Assembly (NCBI GenBank): GCA_015075185.1
Contig: JABTUW010000001.1
Coordinates: 1 to 64,000, forward strand
Reading direction: 5' to 3'
Source: Anaerolineales bacterium
GTDB lineage: Bacteria; Chloroflexota; Anaerolineae; 4572-78; J111
DNA length: 64,000 nt
Made by a program: the position numbers and the translations under genes. How positions within the stretch are numbered: position 1 is the stretch's first letter; the number at the start of each line of letters is the position of its first letter. The notes below the pieces were generated by a model, which was given only the letters and a program-made list of their open reading frames with translations, did not search any database and was not told where the DNA came from. Below are positions 52,772-61,900 of the stretch, piece by piece.

Positions 52772-55700
52772 GGGTCAGGCTAACCTCATTAGCCGGACTG
52801 CCCGGCGCCGCCAGCCGCAGGCCTGTATTAAAATCATAGAGACCGGCCACAAGCTGGTAAGTTCCTGCCGGTAAGTCCGGCAGAGGGATGGTAATGGTGT
52901 CGGCAATGATTTCGCCGGGGTCCCACAGGCTGGTGGGGTAAGCCCCGTTGAGGGGAGGCTGGTCTTTCTGAGCGACAGTTTCACCCGCCGCATTACGCAG
53001 GTGGACAAAGGTGGTGTAGTCAAGCGGCAGAGGCGCTTCACTGCGCCAATACAATTTGATTGATAATTGACAATTAATCATTGATTGTTGGCAATTGCCT
53101 ATTGCCAAATGATAACCCAGCAAGGTCACATTCGACCCATCGCCAAAAGGCTGGTTGACCACCGTTTGCGGCGCGGCTGTGGTCAGGGTCGTGCCGGGCG
53201 GCGGACCGCCGACCTTAATCGGGCCAATCGTGACACTGGTCGCGTCAACCGGCTGGCCATTCTGGACGAGGGGCAGCGAAACGGCTCCCTGTTCAACCTG
53301 TTGATACAGCCCAACATGCAGATAGTAAACGCCATCCGGCGCATTTGCTGCCACCGGCACCCCAAAGGGATCGGTGACAACTTCGCCGGGCGCCCAGTAG
53401 AGGGTACGATATCCTTCCTGGGGCAGGCGGTCGCGCCCGCCGTAGACAGGCGGGCTGGCGCCATCGCCAGGGCCAGGATTAGCCGCAATCAACTTGGTAA
53501 AAATAGTGTAATCATTGCCCAGCCAATCCAGGCCCTGCCAGTAGAGGGTTAGGGGAATACCGCCGCCTGGCTCGGCGCGGTTTGCCCCCAGGTCGTAGCC
53601 CAGTAATTTGATCTGGTTGGCAAAATTGGCCTCAATCCGGCGCGCCATCGGCGGCTCAGTGAATTGCCGTTCCCAGCGATCAACCACGCTGAGGATTTTA
53701 CTGGAATTGACCTGCTGTGGGTCAGCCGTAGGGGAAGTAAGTATAACCTGGAGATGATAATTTCCTCCAGGCCAGTCGGGACCGACGATGAACAGGACCG
53801 TATCGTTGAATTCACGCACCGGGGCGAAGACGTGGTTAGGGTCAGGGCCAATGATGCGGACGGTACGCTGTTGGTCGGGGAGCAAGGGGCTGAACGTGAC
53901 CAGGACCGTTTCCCGGTAGCGAAATTCATGCGGACCAAACAGGGCTTGGCCATCTTGCCAGACCGAATAACCGGCAGCGGCGGCGGCCTGATCGGCAAAG
54001 GCCAGGCTGCCGTTGAAGGTGCGCAAAGCTGTCTCAGGTAGAGGCACATCGCTCAAAACAAGAGGAACGACCTCGGCTTCAGGCGGGTAGGTCTGGCTGG
54101 TCGGAATGAGTTTCAGCCTGAGTTGGTATGATCCCGCTGCCAGCCCTTCCACGGGAAGCCAAACCGTGTCACGCACCCTATCGCCGACATCCCAGGCGCG
54201 GGTGGGGTAACGCCCCCCGGCGGAATAACCCAGCCACTGCGCTTGCGGGTTAGCTTCAGCATCAACCAGGCTGGCCTCGGTCAGATAATCTACCGGGCTA
54301 AGGGCTGTCGCCTGCCAGATAAGGTCCAGGCGCAGGACTCGACCCGCCGGGTCAAGCTGGCTGCTGTAGCCGGCCAGGGTGACAAACTTATTGAGCGGCC
54401 GGTCGAGCGCGTGGGCCGCTTGCGCCTCAGCCTGCGGCAGGGTCGAGACGGGCAGCGGGGGCAGGTAGGCCCAGGTCATCGTCCAGAGGTGGGCGGCGGT
54501 CCAGACGAGGAGAAGGAGGACGAGCAGGACGGGGAGGAAACGTGAGGCGTAATGCGCAGGTGGTGCATAGCTGGCGGCGCTCCGTAATCCCCAGACTAAT
54601 AAGATAGCAGAAGCAGGGGCGGCGGAGAAGAGGATGTGGCGGCCCTGGGCGGTGTCGGCCAGGCTAAAGGTGACAGCGTAGCGCAGCAGGGGCAGGATAA
54701 AGGGCATGAGGAGGTGCAGTACCAGCAGGGATAGGATCAGACGGGAGTAGGGAGTAAGGAGTAGGGAGTAAGAGGTTGGGAGTTGATCGATTGTTTGCCG
54801 GCGGTCAGCGGTCGGCGGTCGGCGGTCAATAATAAGGGGTCGCAACAAACCAAAGAGGGCCAACAGGCACAAGGCCAGGGCAATCACCAAGGCGGCCGGG
54901 GCGAGCGGCTGCACGGTTTCAACCGGCACCAGCCAAAAGGTGCGGAAGGCAATCCTGGCCCATTCCCAGGGCGGGCCGGACTCCAGATTTTCGATAGCCC
55001 CGGTAAAGCCGGCCTGGCCCTCCGTAAGAAAACTCAACAAACGGTTAGTGGTAGCGTCGCTGGCATCGGCGGCGACGAGGGGCCGCAAAAGACCGACCCA
55101 CAGCCCATCGGCGGCAACGGAATTGAAATAGGCCAGGACAAAGCCAAACCAGAGGCTCAGCACGATAAGGGCGGCTGCCAAAGCGATGAATACCCCGCGC
55201 AGCCAGGTAGAGAATATCCCTTCAGTTTTGCGAGTGCGCCCGATCAGCCAGAACGCCACAACAATTTCCGGCAGCAGGATGAGGGCGCTGAGTTTGGTCA
55301 GAATCGCCAGCCCGACGAAAAGGCCGAGGAGGAGGGGGAAAACGTAGGGCGTAGGGCGTAAGGCATGCGGCGTAGCAGGCTGCTCCCCTGCTTCGCTATC
55401 CGCTATTTGCCATTCGCTGTTCGCTGTTCTCAGGAGAGTCCACAAAAAGAGAGCGGCAAAGAAGGCGACGGTGGTTTCGTAGTTGAGCATCGAGCCGGTC
55501 AGGCCAAAGCGGGGGATGAAGGCGACCACGGCGGCGGCCAGGAGGGCGAGCGGCCAGGCCTCCGCTCCAGCTTTATCCAGAGGTGGGGCTGTGACCCCCT
55601 CCCCGACCCTCCCCCTCTCAGGGGGAGGGAGGGAAGAAAACACGTCACGGGCAATAAAAAACGTTACGGCTACTGTTGCTGCGCCGAAGAGGATGGCGAC

Positions 55701-56201
55701 CCAGCGGCCAGTGTGCCAGCGCAGGATCTCGGCGCGGTAGGGCCAGCGCTCGTCTTCGGTGTTGTAGAGGCCCCAGGCGTGGCGAGAGCGCTCGATCAAC
55801 TGGCGGCGGGGATGATCGTTGTAACGCTTGAGAAAGGGCGGCCCGGTGGGGTCAACCAGGGCGGCGGGCAGGGCGGCCAGCAGGTGATAGAGCGGCGGCT
55901 GGTCGGATGTGTAGCTGGCCTGGTGGCGTTCCTCGGCGTTGAGCGGCAGGCGGCCGTGCTCGGCGATAAAGCGGACGTATTCATAATGGGCCAGTTCATC
56001 CGGGCCGGTGGTCAGCGGGGCCAGGGCGGCGTAGGCGAAGGCGGTGATGAGGTAGAGCAGGAGAAGCAAAACCAGGGCTAGATTTTGGATTTTCGACTGC
56101 CCCTTTGGGCGTGGATTTTCGATTTTGGGGACAAGGGTCTGGGATTGAGAGGTTGCGTTTTCGAATGTTGGGCCTTGAGTTTGAAAGCTGTTTGGTTCCA
56201 T
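52755..56201 (-). CDS. DUF2142-like GT-C membrane glycosyltransferase (largest copy)
   Basis: 1148 residues. The start ATG 56201 has no clear Shine-Dalgarno; an unusual soluble N-terminus of about 45 residues is partly repeat-encoded (PKIENPRPKGQSKIQN). TTGPDELAHYEYVRFIAEHGRLP holds the Asp-Glu pair and His. About 12 membrane segments run to residue 540, with loops enlarged by repeats (55344-55434, 54743-54831) and a palindrome (55607-55629). Four modules follow, the last with AIGNCQQSMINCQLSIKLYW inserted at the same loop as in two other paralogues. Confidence 0.85.
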   Translation of the reverse strand: MEPNSFQTQGPTFENATSQSQTLVPKIENPRPKGQSKIQNLALVLLLLLYLITAFAYAALAPLTTGPDELAHYEYVRFIAEHGRLPLNAEERHQASYTSDQPPLYHLLAALPAALVDPTGPPFLKRYNDHPRRQLIERSRHAWGLYNTEDERWPYRAEILRWHTGRWVAILFGAATVAVTFFIARDVFSSLPPPERGRVGEGVTAPPLDKAGAEAWPLALLAAAVVAFIPRFGLTGSMLNYETTVAFFAALFLWTLLRTANSEWQIADSEAGEQPATPHALRPTPYVFPLLLGLFVGLAILTKLSALILLPEIVVAFWLIGRTRKTEGIFSTWLRGVFIALAAALIVLSLWFGFVLAYFNSVAADGLWVGLLRPLVAADASDATTNRLLSFLTEGQAGFTGAIENLESGPPWEWARIAFRTFWLVPVETVQPLAPAALVIALALCLLALFGLLRPLIIDRRPPTADRRQTIDQLPTSYSLLLTPYSRLILSLLVLHLLMPFILPLLRYAVTFSLADTAQGRHILFSAAPASAILLVWGLRSAASYAPPAHYASRFLPVLLVLLLLVWTAAHLWTMTWAYLPPLPVSTLPQAEAQAAHALDRPLNKFVTLAGYSSQLDPAGRVLRLDLIWQATALSPVDYLTEASLVDAEANPQAQWLGYSAGGRYPTRAWDVGDRVRDTVWLPVEGLAAGSYQLRLKLIPTSQTYPPEAEVVPLVLSDVPLPETALRTFNGSLAFADQAAAAAGYSVWQDGQALFGPHEFRYRETVLVTFSPLLPDQQRTVRIIGPDPNHVFAPVREFNDTVLFIVGPDWPGGNYHLQVILTSPTADPQQVNSSKILSVVDRWERQFTEPPMARRIEANFANQIKLLGYDLGANRAEPGGGIPLTLYWQGLDWLGNDYTIFTKLIAANPGPGDGASPPVYGGRDRLPQEGYRTLYWAPGEVVTDPFGVPVAANAPDGVYYLHVGLYQQVEQGAVSLPLVQNGQPVDATSVTIGPIKVGGPPPGTTLTTAAPQTVVNQPFGDGSNVTLLGYHLAIGNCQQSMINCQLSIKLYWRSEAPLPLDYTTFVHLRNAAGETVAQKDQPPLNGAYPTSLWDPGEIIADTITIPLPDLPAGTYQLVAGLYDFNTGLRLAAPGSPANEVSLTRVQVP
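53057..53105 (-). repeat. CAATTAA/TAATTGA heptamers in module 4
   Basis: Seven 7-bp units encoding NCQQSMINCQLS. Same family and same structural position as 59201-59235. Confidence 0.8.
54743..54831 (-). repeat. Two adjacent heptamer blocks
   Basis: GGGAGTA-type units at 54743-54784 and GTCGGCG-type units at 54797-54831, together encoding about 30 residues of a loop. Confidence 0.8.
55344..55434 (-). repeat. Two heptamer blocks (GTAGGGC and TCGCTGT types)
   Basis: Five units at 55344-55378 and six at 55393-55434, encoding SEWQIADSEAGEQ and ALRPTPYV in one enlarged loop. Confidence 0.8.
55607..55629 (-). repeat. CCCTCCCCCT palindrome in coding sequence
   Basis: A 10-bp perfect stem with a CTC loop; reads LPPPERGRVGEG, a peptide that this type of dispersed palindrome encodes in many bacterial genomes. 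Confidence 0.7.
56081..56128 (-). repeat. GATTTTC-type heptamers
   Basis: GATTTTG, GATTTTC, GACTGCC and related units in the N-terminal extension of the 56201 gene. Same family as the RT-Cas1 linker repeat. Confidence 0.65.
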
Positions 56202-56293
56202 TTTTTACAGCCGTCCGCCGTCTGCGGTCAGCGGTCATTCCACCTCGGCGCATTATATCACCGGGCAGAGGGCTGGCAAAATAAAGAAAAAAT

Positions 56294-58900
56294 TTATTCA
56301 ACGGAAAGTTGAGCCAACTCGGCAAAATCGCCGCCAGCGGCGACGGGCAGGCGCTGGCCGCTGACAACATCATAGAAGCCGGTAATGAGGCGGTATTTGC
56401 CAGGGGAAAGCCCTGCTTCCGGCAGGGGCAGGGAGAAGGTATCGGCGATGGTTTCGCCGGGGGACCAGAGATTGGTTGGGTAGAGACCGTTCAAGGGCTG
56501 GCTGTCCCAACTGCTGACCACCTGGCCCTGCTCGTCGAGCAGTTGCAGAAAGACGGTGTAGGGCCGGTCCGTGGGGTGGAGGGTTTGCCAGTGGAAGGTA
56601 ACAGGGAGTAGGGACGCGAAGCGAGGAGTAGGGAGTAAGGGATTTTGGAGACTGGGTAGAGTGACGCCGGTGAGTTGGATGGAGTCGGCGAAGGTGGCGG
56701 AGAGTGGGGTAGCAGGCAGGCGCGGGTCGGCGCCGTCGCGGGAGACGTAGAACAGGCCAAGCTGGATTTGGTCAAGCAGCCCCCCCTCAATCCCCCCCAC
56801 GGGAAGGGAAGAAGAAGTAGAGACTAGGGGGAGGCGCTGGCCCGTTCTATCGTCAAAAAAGCCCAGGCGGACCAGGTAGGGGCCGGGAGGGGCGTCGGGA
56901 CCCACCCAGAGGAGGTACTGGCTGGGCAGGATGCCCGTAGACCGCCAGCGGTACATGTCTTCGCGGAAAGCCTCGCCCTCCCATTGGTTCATCGGGTTGC
57001 CGGCGCGGTCAATCAGTTGCAGAAACAGACGCTCATCAAAGGTGGTGTCGGTCAGGCTGCGCCAGTAGAGGTTGAGGGTCAGCGGCTGGCCCGGCTTGAT
57101 GACCGCCGGCAGCACGTCATAGCCGGTCAGTTCGGCCAGGTTAGCCCAATTCAGGGTGATGGCGCGTTCGGAGGCTGTCTCGGTGAACATGGATAATAAC
57201 GGCGCCGGGTCGGGCAGGGTGCGCCAATGAGCCAATTCCCGGCCAAAACGGTCGCGATAGATATCCGGGGTAAGCGCCGCCAGCGGGCCATCGAGGAAGG
57301 CTTGTTCAGCCGGCCGCGGCGGGCGGGAGACATAAGCCGCGCCGTGACCATCAGCCCGGCGAGTTAGCCAGACCCAGGCCGGCGAGATCGGGATGTTGCC
57401 GACATTGAGCATGCGAAAATCGTTGGGCAGCGTCACCAGGCGCACCGGACCGGAGAGATCAGCAGGAGCGGGCTGCTCGGTAAAATAATCGTGCAGCAGG
57501 TAGCGGGTGGTCGGATGGACGTACAGTTGAAAGGGGATAGCCACGGCGCTCTGGTGGGTCTGCTCGATGACCTCATTGACAAAATCCACCAGCGGGCCGT
57601 TGTACTCGACATAAGTTTCTTCGGTCCCAGCCCAGCGATAGAAATAGTCGAAGAAGGTCAGGCCGGTTTCGAGGAGGAGGACGATGGCGAGGGTGAGGAC
57701 AATCATATGTGGTGCGTGGTGCGTGGTACGTGAAACGTGAAACGTGAAACGTGAAACCTCTGTCAGGCCCAGGGCAAAGATAAGAAAATAAACCGGCAAG
57801 AGGGCCGAGAGGCGCAGGGCGTGGATGGGCGGGGCGGCCAGGAGCGCGGGTAAAAAGAGAATAAGCAGGGCGACCACCAAAAACAGGTTGGCGCTGCGGC
57901 GAGGACGGCGCAGGCAGAGCACCAGGCCGGGCCAGAAACCAAGCCAGCCCAGCCAGCCCAGCATGGGCCGGCCTGGCAGATGATGCCGCCAGTTGGGATC
58001 GCCCCCATCCACAAAGAGACGCAGCGCAGCGAACAGGTGCTGGAACAGGTCGGCGGGAGAATCGGGGGTGAAGAGGACATCGCCGGTGCGGGCCGAAAAC
58101 AGGGCCGGGTTCTGGTAAAAGATCCAGCCGAGCGGGGCAAAAACTGCTGCAGCGATCACCGCCATGATCACCAGCGCCAGCCACAAGGTTTTGAGATGGG
58201 CAGATTGGCGGTTAGGGTGAAACAAGTAGAGGGCTGTCCAAACCAGAGCGAAGACAGCAAACACCAGGGGCAAGGCGCGGGCGGAAAGATAGCTGTACTG
58301 GCTGAGACCCAGAGCCAGCCCGGCCAGTACCATCCACCCCCCCCTTATTCCCCGCCCTTTAAGGGGGGGGGTAGGGGGGAGTTGCCAGCCGCGCCAAAAA
58401 GCATAAAAAACAAATGCAGCAAACAGCGGCAGCAAAATAACCCGGAAACCGCTCCGGCTCAGACCAATGTGCCAGAACGAGGTAGCCAGGCCGGCGGTCG
58501 CTACGTAAGGCAGCCAGGTAGATGGAAGATCGTGGATGGTAGGTAGAGGATAGCTGATTGCTGAGGAGTAGGAGGTGCTTTCTTTACGGGTCAGGCGGCG
58601 GGCAAGCACATAGACCACGGGCACAGTCAGCGTGCCGACCAGCGGCCCCATCAGCCGCGAGGTCAACGGCTGCGCTCCAAAGAGCCAGATAAACAGGCTT
58701 TGCAGGTAGATAAACAGCGGCTCACGGCCGTTGTTGCCGGCAAAAAAGAGCTGCCACGGCCCGCCGTCGAGCAACCAAGCGGCATCCATCGAGTAGTAGG
58801 CTTCGTCGTACCACAGGCCAGGCGGGGTGGCCGGGAGCTGCCAGACCCGTAAGAAAAAAGCCAGCCAAATCAGGGGCAAGAGAATTTGATAACGTTTCAC
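56294..58900 (-). CDS. ArnT/PMT-like GT-C glycosyltransferase with two C-terminal modules
   Basis: 868 residues from GTG 58900. PGLWYDEAYYSMDAAWLLDGG then NNGREPLFIYLQSLFIWLFG (about 31-75) is the GT39/ArnT-type first loop with the catalytic Asp-Glu. Membrane region to about 440. Two beta-sandwich modules (about 570-700, LTGYDVLPAVIKPGQPLTLNLYW; about 725-865, LTGVTLPSLQNPLLPTPRFASLL) resemble the modules of the DUF2142-like neighbours, so they have been shared between two GT-C families. GTGA overlap with the upstream gene. Confidence 0.85.
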   Translation of the reverse strand: MKRYQILLPLIWLAFFLRVWQLPATPPGLWYDEAYYSMDAAWLLDGGPWQLFFAGNNGREPLFIYLQSLFIWLFGAQPLTSRLMGPLVGTLTVPVVYVLARRLTRKESTSYSSAISYPLPTIHDLPSTWLPYVATAGLATSFWHIGLSRSGFRVILLPLFAAFVFYAFWRGWQLPPTPPLKGRGIRGGWMVLAGLALGLSQYSYLSARALPLVFAVFALVWTALYLFHPNRQSAHLKTLWLALVIMAVIAAAVFAPLGWIFYQNPALFSARTGDVLFTPDSPADLFQHLFAALRLFVDGGDPNWRHHLPGRPMLGWLGWLGFWPGLVLCLRRPRRSANLFLVVALLILFLPALLAAPPIHALRLSALLPVYFLIFALGLTEVSRFTFHVSRTTHHAPHMIVLTLAIVLLLETGLTFFDYFYRWAGTEETYVEYNGPLVDFVNEVIEQTHQSAVAIPFQLYVHPTTRYLLHDYFTEQPAPADLSGPVRLVTLPNDFRMLNVGNIPISPAWVWLTRRADGHGAAYVSRPPRPAEQAFLDGPLAALTPDIYRDRFGRELAHWRTLPDPAPLLSMFTETASERAITLNWANLAELTGYDVLPAVIKPGQPLTLNLYWRSLTDTTFDERLFLQLIDRAGNPMNQWEGEAFREDMYRWRSTGILPSQYLLWVGPDAPPGPYLVRLGFFDDRTGQRLPLVSTSSSLPVGGIEGGLLDQIQLGLFYVSRDGADPRLPATPLSATFADSIQLTGVTLPSLQNPLLPTPRFASLLPVTFHWQTLHPTDRPYTVFLQLLDEQGQVVSSWDSQPLNGLYPTNLWSPGETIADTFSLPLPEAGLSPGKYRLITGFYDVVSGQRLPVAAGGDFAELAQLSVE
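56604..56642 (-). repeat. GGGAGTA-type heptamers
   Basis: Copies around a GACGCGAAGCGA core, in the loop of the last module; same family as 54743-54784. Confidence 0.7.
57711..57759 (-). repeat. GAAACGT/GGTGCGT heptamers, seven units
   Basis: Seven exact-register units, encoding VSRFTFHVSRTTHHAPH between membrane segments. Same family as 51276-51338. Confidence 0.85.
58340..58380 (-). repeat. CCCCCTTAAAGGG-type palindrome in coding sequence
   Basis: C-rich and G-rich arms around CCGCCCTTTAAGG, encoding LPPTPPLKGRGIRGGW, another dispersed-palindrome peptide. Confidence 0.6.
58518..58573 (-). repeat. GTGGATG/GAGGATA heptamers
   Basis: Eight diverged 7-bp units encoding SYSSAISYPLPTIHDLPST. 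Confidence 0.65.
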
Positions 58901-61900
58901 GGCCGTTCAACCGGCTCCAAAGCAATTTCGTTGGCCGGATTGCCCGGCACAGCCAGGCGTTCACCCGTAGCCAGGTTATACAGGCCAACCACCGGCCTGT
59001 AACGCCCCGGCGCTACTTCCCCCAAAGGCAATGTGACTTCATCCACAATGACTTCGCCGGCATCCCATAGACTGGTCGGGTAGCGGCCCGAGGCCGGTGG
59101 ACTATCTTTTTGGGCCACATTTTTGTTGGAGGTATCACGCAAGTGTAAAAATGTGGTGTAATCAGCGCCGGGCACACCATCAGCTCGCCAATAAAACCTC
59201 ATTGACAATTGACAATTAACAATTAACTGTTGACAATTTTCCAGATCATACCCCAACAAAGTTATTTGATTCCCCAGGCTCTGGTTAAGTTTAATCTGCG
59301 GCTCAGGGTTAGTCAGCGTAACTCCCGGCGGCGGCCCGCCGACTTTAAGCGGACCAATCATCACGCTGGTAACGCCGCTCTGCTGGTTGTCCTGGATGAG
59401 GGGCAAGGAAAGAGACGAGCCGCTTTTAAGCGAATACAGGCCGACATGCAGGTTGTAAACGCCGGGAGGCGCGTCCGGTGTGACCGGCACGGCAAATCCA
59501 TCCTCCACAATTTCACCTTCGGCCCACAGTATGGGGCTGTAATATTCACGGGGCAAGCGGTCATAGCCGCCGTAAACCTGTTGATTTTGGTCCAACAGCT
59601 TGTCAAAAACAACATACTCGCCCAATACCGGGGCCAGGCTCTGCCAGTACAGGGTCAAGGGCAAGCCGCCCCCTGGCTCGACCCGCCGAGTGGGCAAGAC
59701 ATAACCCAACAACTTGATCTGGTTGGCGAAGTTCGCCTCAACCGGGGTCCAGCCCTCAGGCAAGGTTGGCAAGGCAAACAAACGAGGGTCATTGGCAACG
59801 GTCAACAGAGATTCAGTCTGGTAACTGTCCTTGCCGGTATCCAACTGAAGACGATAGGGACCGCTGGGCCAATCGGGGCCGACAATGAAGATGGCGGTGG
59901 CGTCGCCGGTCGCTTGGGGCAGGCGCGGGACATTATCCGGCCCAACCAAAGCCCAGGCGGGTTTGGGTGCGGGTGACTGGAAGCCGGGCAGCGACGATTG
60001 GGCCGCAGCCGAGGCGCCGGCGTAGCTCCAGGAGAGGGGCAGCGTTTGACGCGGACGGGCCGGGGCATCGCTAATCCAGAGGCGATAATCAACAGCGCCG
60101 CCCAGGCTGGCTGAATGGGGAATCGGCGGCTGAGCGGTCAGGGGGATCTGAATAAATTGAAACGGCTCGCCGGCCAGCGGGGTGTCTTCGGCTTCGCGCA
60201 GCAGGTTCAGTTGCAGGTCGTAAAGGTTGGCCGGCACGCCAGCCAGGGGCAAGGGCAGGGTATCGCGAATAACGTCGCCTTTATCCCAGGCCCGCGTCGG
60301 ATAGCGCCCGTTCAGGGGGTGGCTGAGCCAGGTAAAGCGAGGCCAGCCGGCGTTGTCAACCAACTGCACCTGGACCCGATAATTTTCGTCCACCGGTTTG
60401 AGCGACTTCCAGAAGAGGGTCAAATTAACAATTGACTGTTCGGCGTCGGGCGCGAAGTCGTAACCCAGGAGTTGAATTGCCTCGCCAAAATTGTGTTTTA
60501 AGGGCTGCGGAATCGAGGCCGAGTCAAAAGTAGTCGTCCGCACCGGCAGAGGGGCGGGGTAGGTGAGGGCCATATAGCCGAGCTGGAAGAGCGACCAGAG
60601 CAGAAGCAGGAGAGAGGGTAGGAAAATGAGGATAGTGGATAGTGGATAGGGGATAGGGGATAGCGAATAGGGTACAGAAAATCTGTTGCCAGATCCGCTT
60701 TGCTTACTATCTTCGATCTTCAATCTACGATCTTCAATCTTCTTCGCCAGCGCGGCCCAGCCCAGGATCAGGAGAATCGGGATGGCCTGGGCGGCGGGAT
60801 AGAGCAGGTGGCGGCCCTGGCCGGTTTCAAGGATGTTGCGGGTCAGAAAGAAGCGCAGGATCGGGAAAGGTAAAAGTAGAGCGATCACCAAAGCCAGCAG
60901 GCCCAGCATAACTCGTCCCTCCGGTGTTGCCGTGCGCCGGAGCTGCCACAGGCCAACCAACGCCAGGAGACAGAAAAACAGGACGATCAGGTAGCCCCAG
61001 GGAAAGAACGGGTCATGTTCCAACACCGGCACACCCCAAAAGGTCTGGAAGAAGTAGGTCAGCCAGCCCCAGAAGGTACCGGCGGCGATGGCGGCAGGGC
61101 GTTCCGGACCGGCAAATTCGCCGCCGCCAAAGCCGGCAAAGATACGGCGCATGCTCACATCGGGGCCAGAGGCCAGCAGGGGTTTGAGCAGGCCAAAAAA
61201 CAGGCCGTCTGTTTTGATGGTATTAAAGTAGTAGCCAATCCAGCCAAACCACCAGCTTGCGCCGATGAGCGTAAACAGCCAGGTCAGCGCTACCCGGCCG
61301 GCGGCCCGACTCCAGGACCAGCCGGCATGCCTGGCCCGCCAGATCACTACCGGAATGATTGCCAGCGGCAAAAGGCCGGTGCTGTACTTGGTGACAATAG
61401 ACAGCCCCAGCACCAGACCGATGAGCGCGTAAAGCCACCAACGCTTGTCGCCGCGCGCGGCTCGTAGGAGCAGCCAGATGAAAATGGCCGAAAGCAGGAT
61501 AAACAGGCTGTCGTCGCCGAGCATGGCCGAGGTGAAGAGGAAGCGGGGGGTGAAGGCCAAGAGAGCGGTAGCGGCTAAAGCAAGCAGGGGAGCAGGGAGA
61601 GGCGAAGAAAAGTGAGGTGATGGAGCGATGGCTTTAGATTCTTGCGTTTCGCTCCCTCGCTTCTTCGCCTCTTCGCTCCCTCTACAAATTTCTAAAACGG
61701 TAAGATATGTAAAAATCAATGCCCCGGCCGAAAAGACAATCGAGATGAACCGCCCCAGGTGCCAGGCCAGGATGCCGTCCTGCCAGGGCCAGGTGGCGTC
61801 TTCGGTGTAAATGATGAGGCGGGGGTAAAAAATTTCGCCCACCAGCCGCCGCCGGGGCGACTCACCTACATCTTTGAACGGCGGGCGGGTGGTATCGAGT

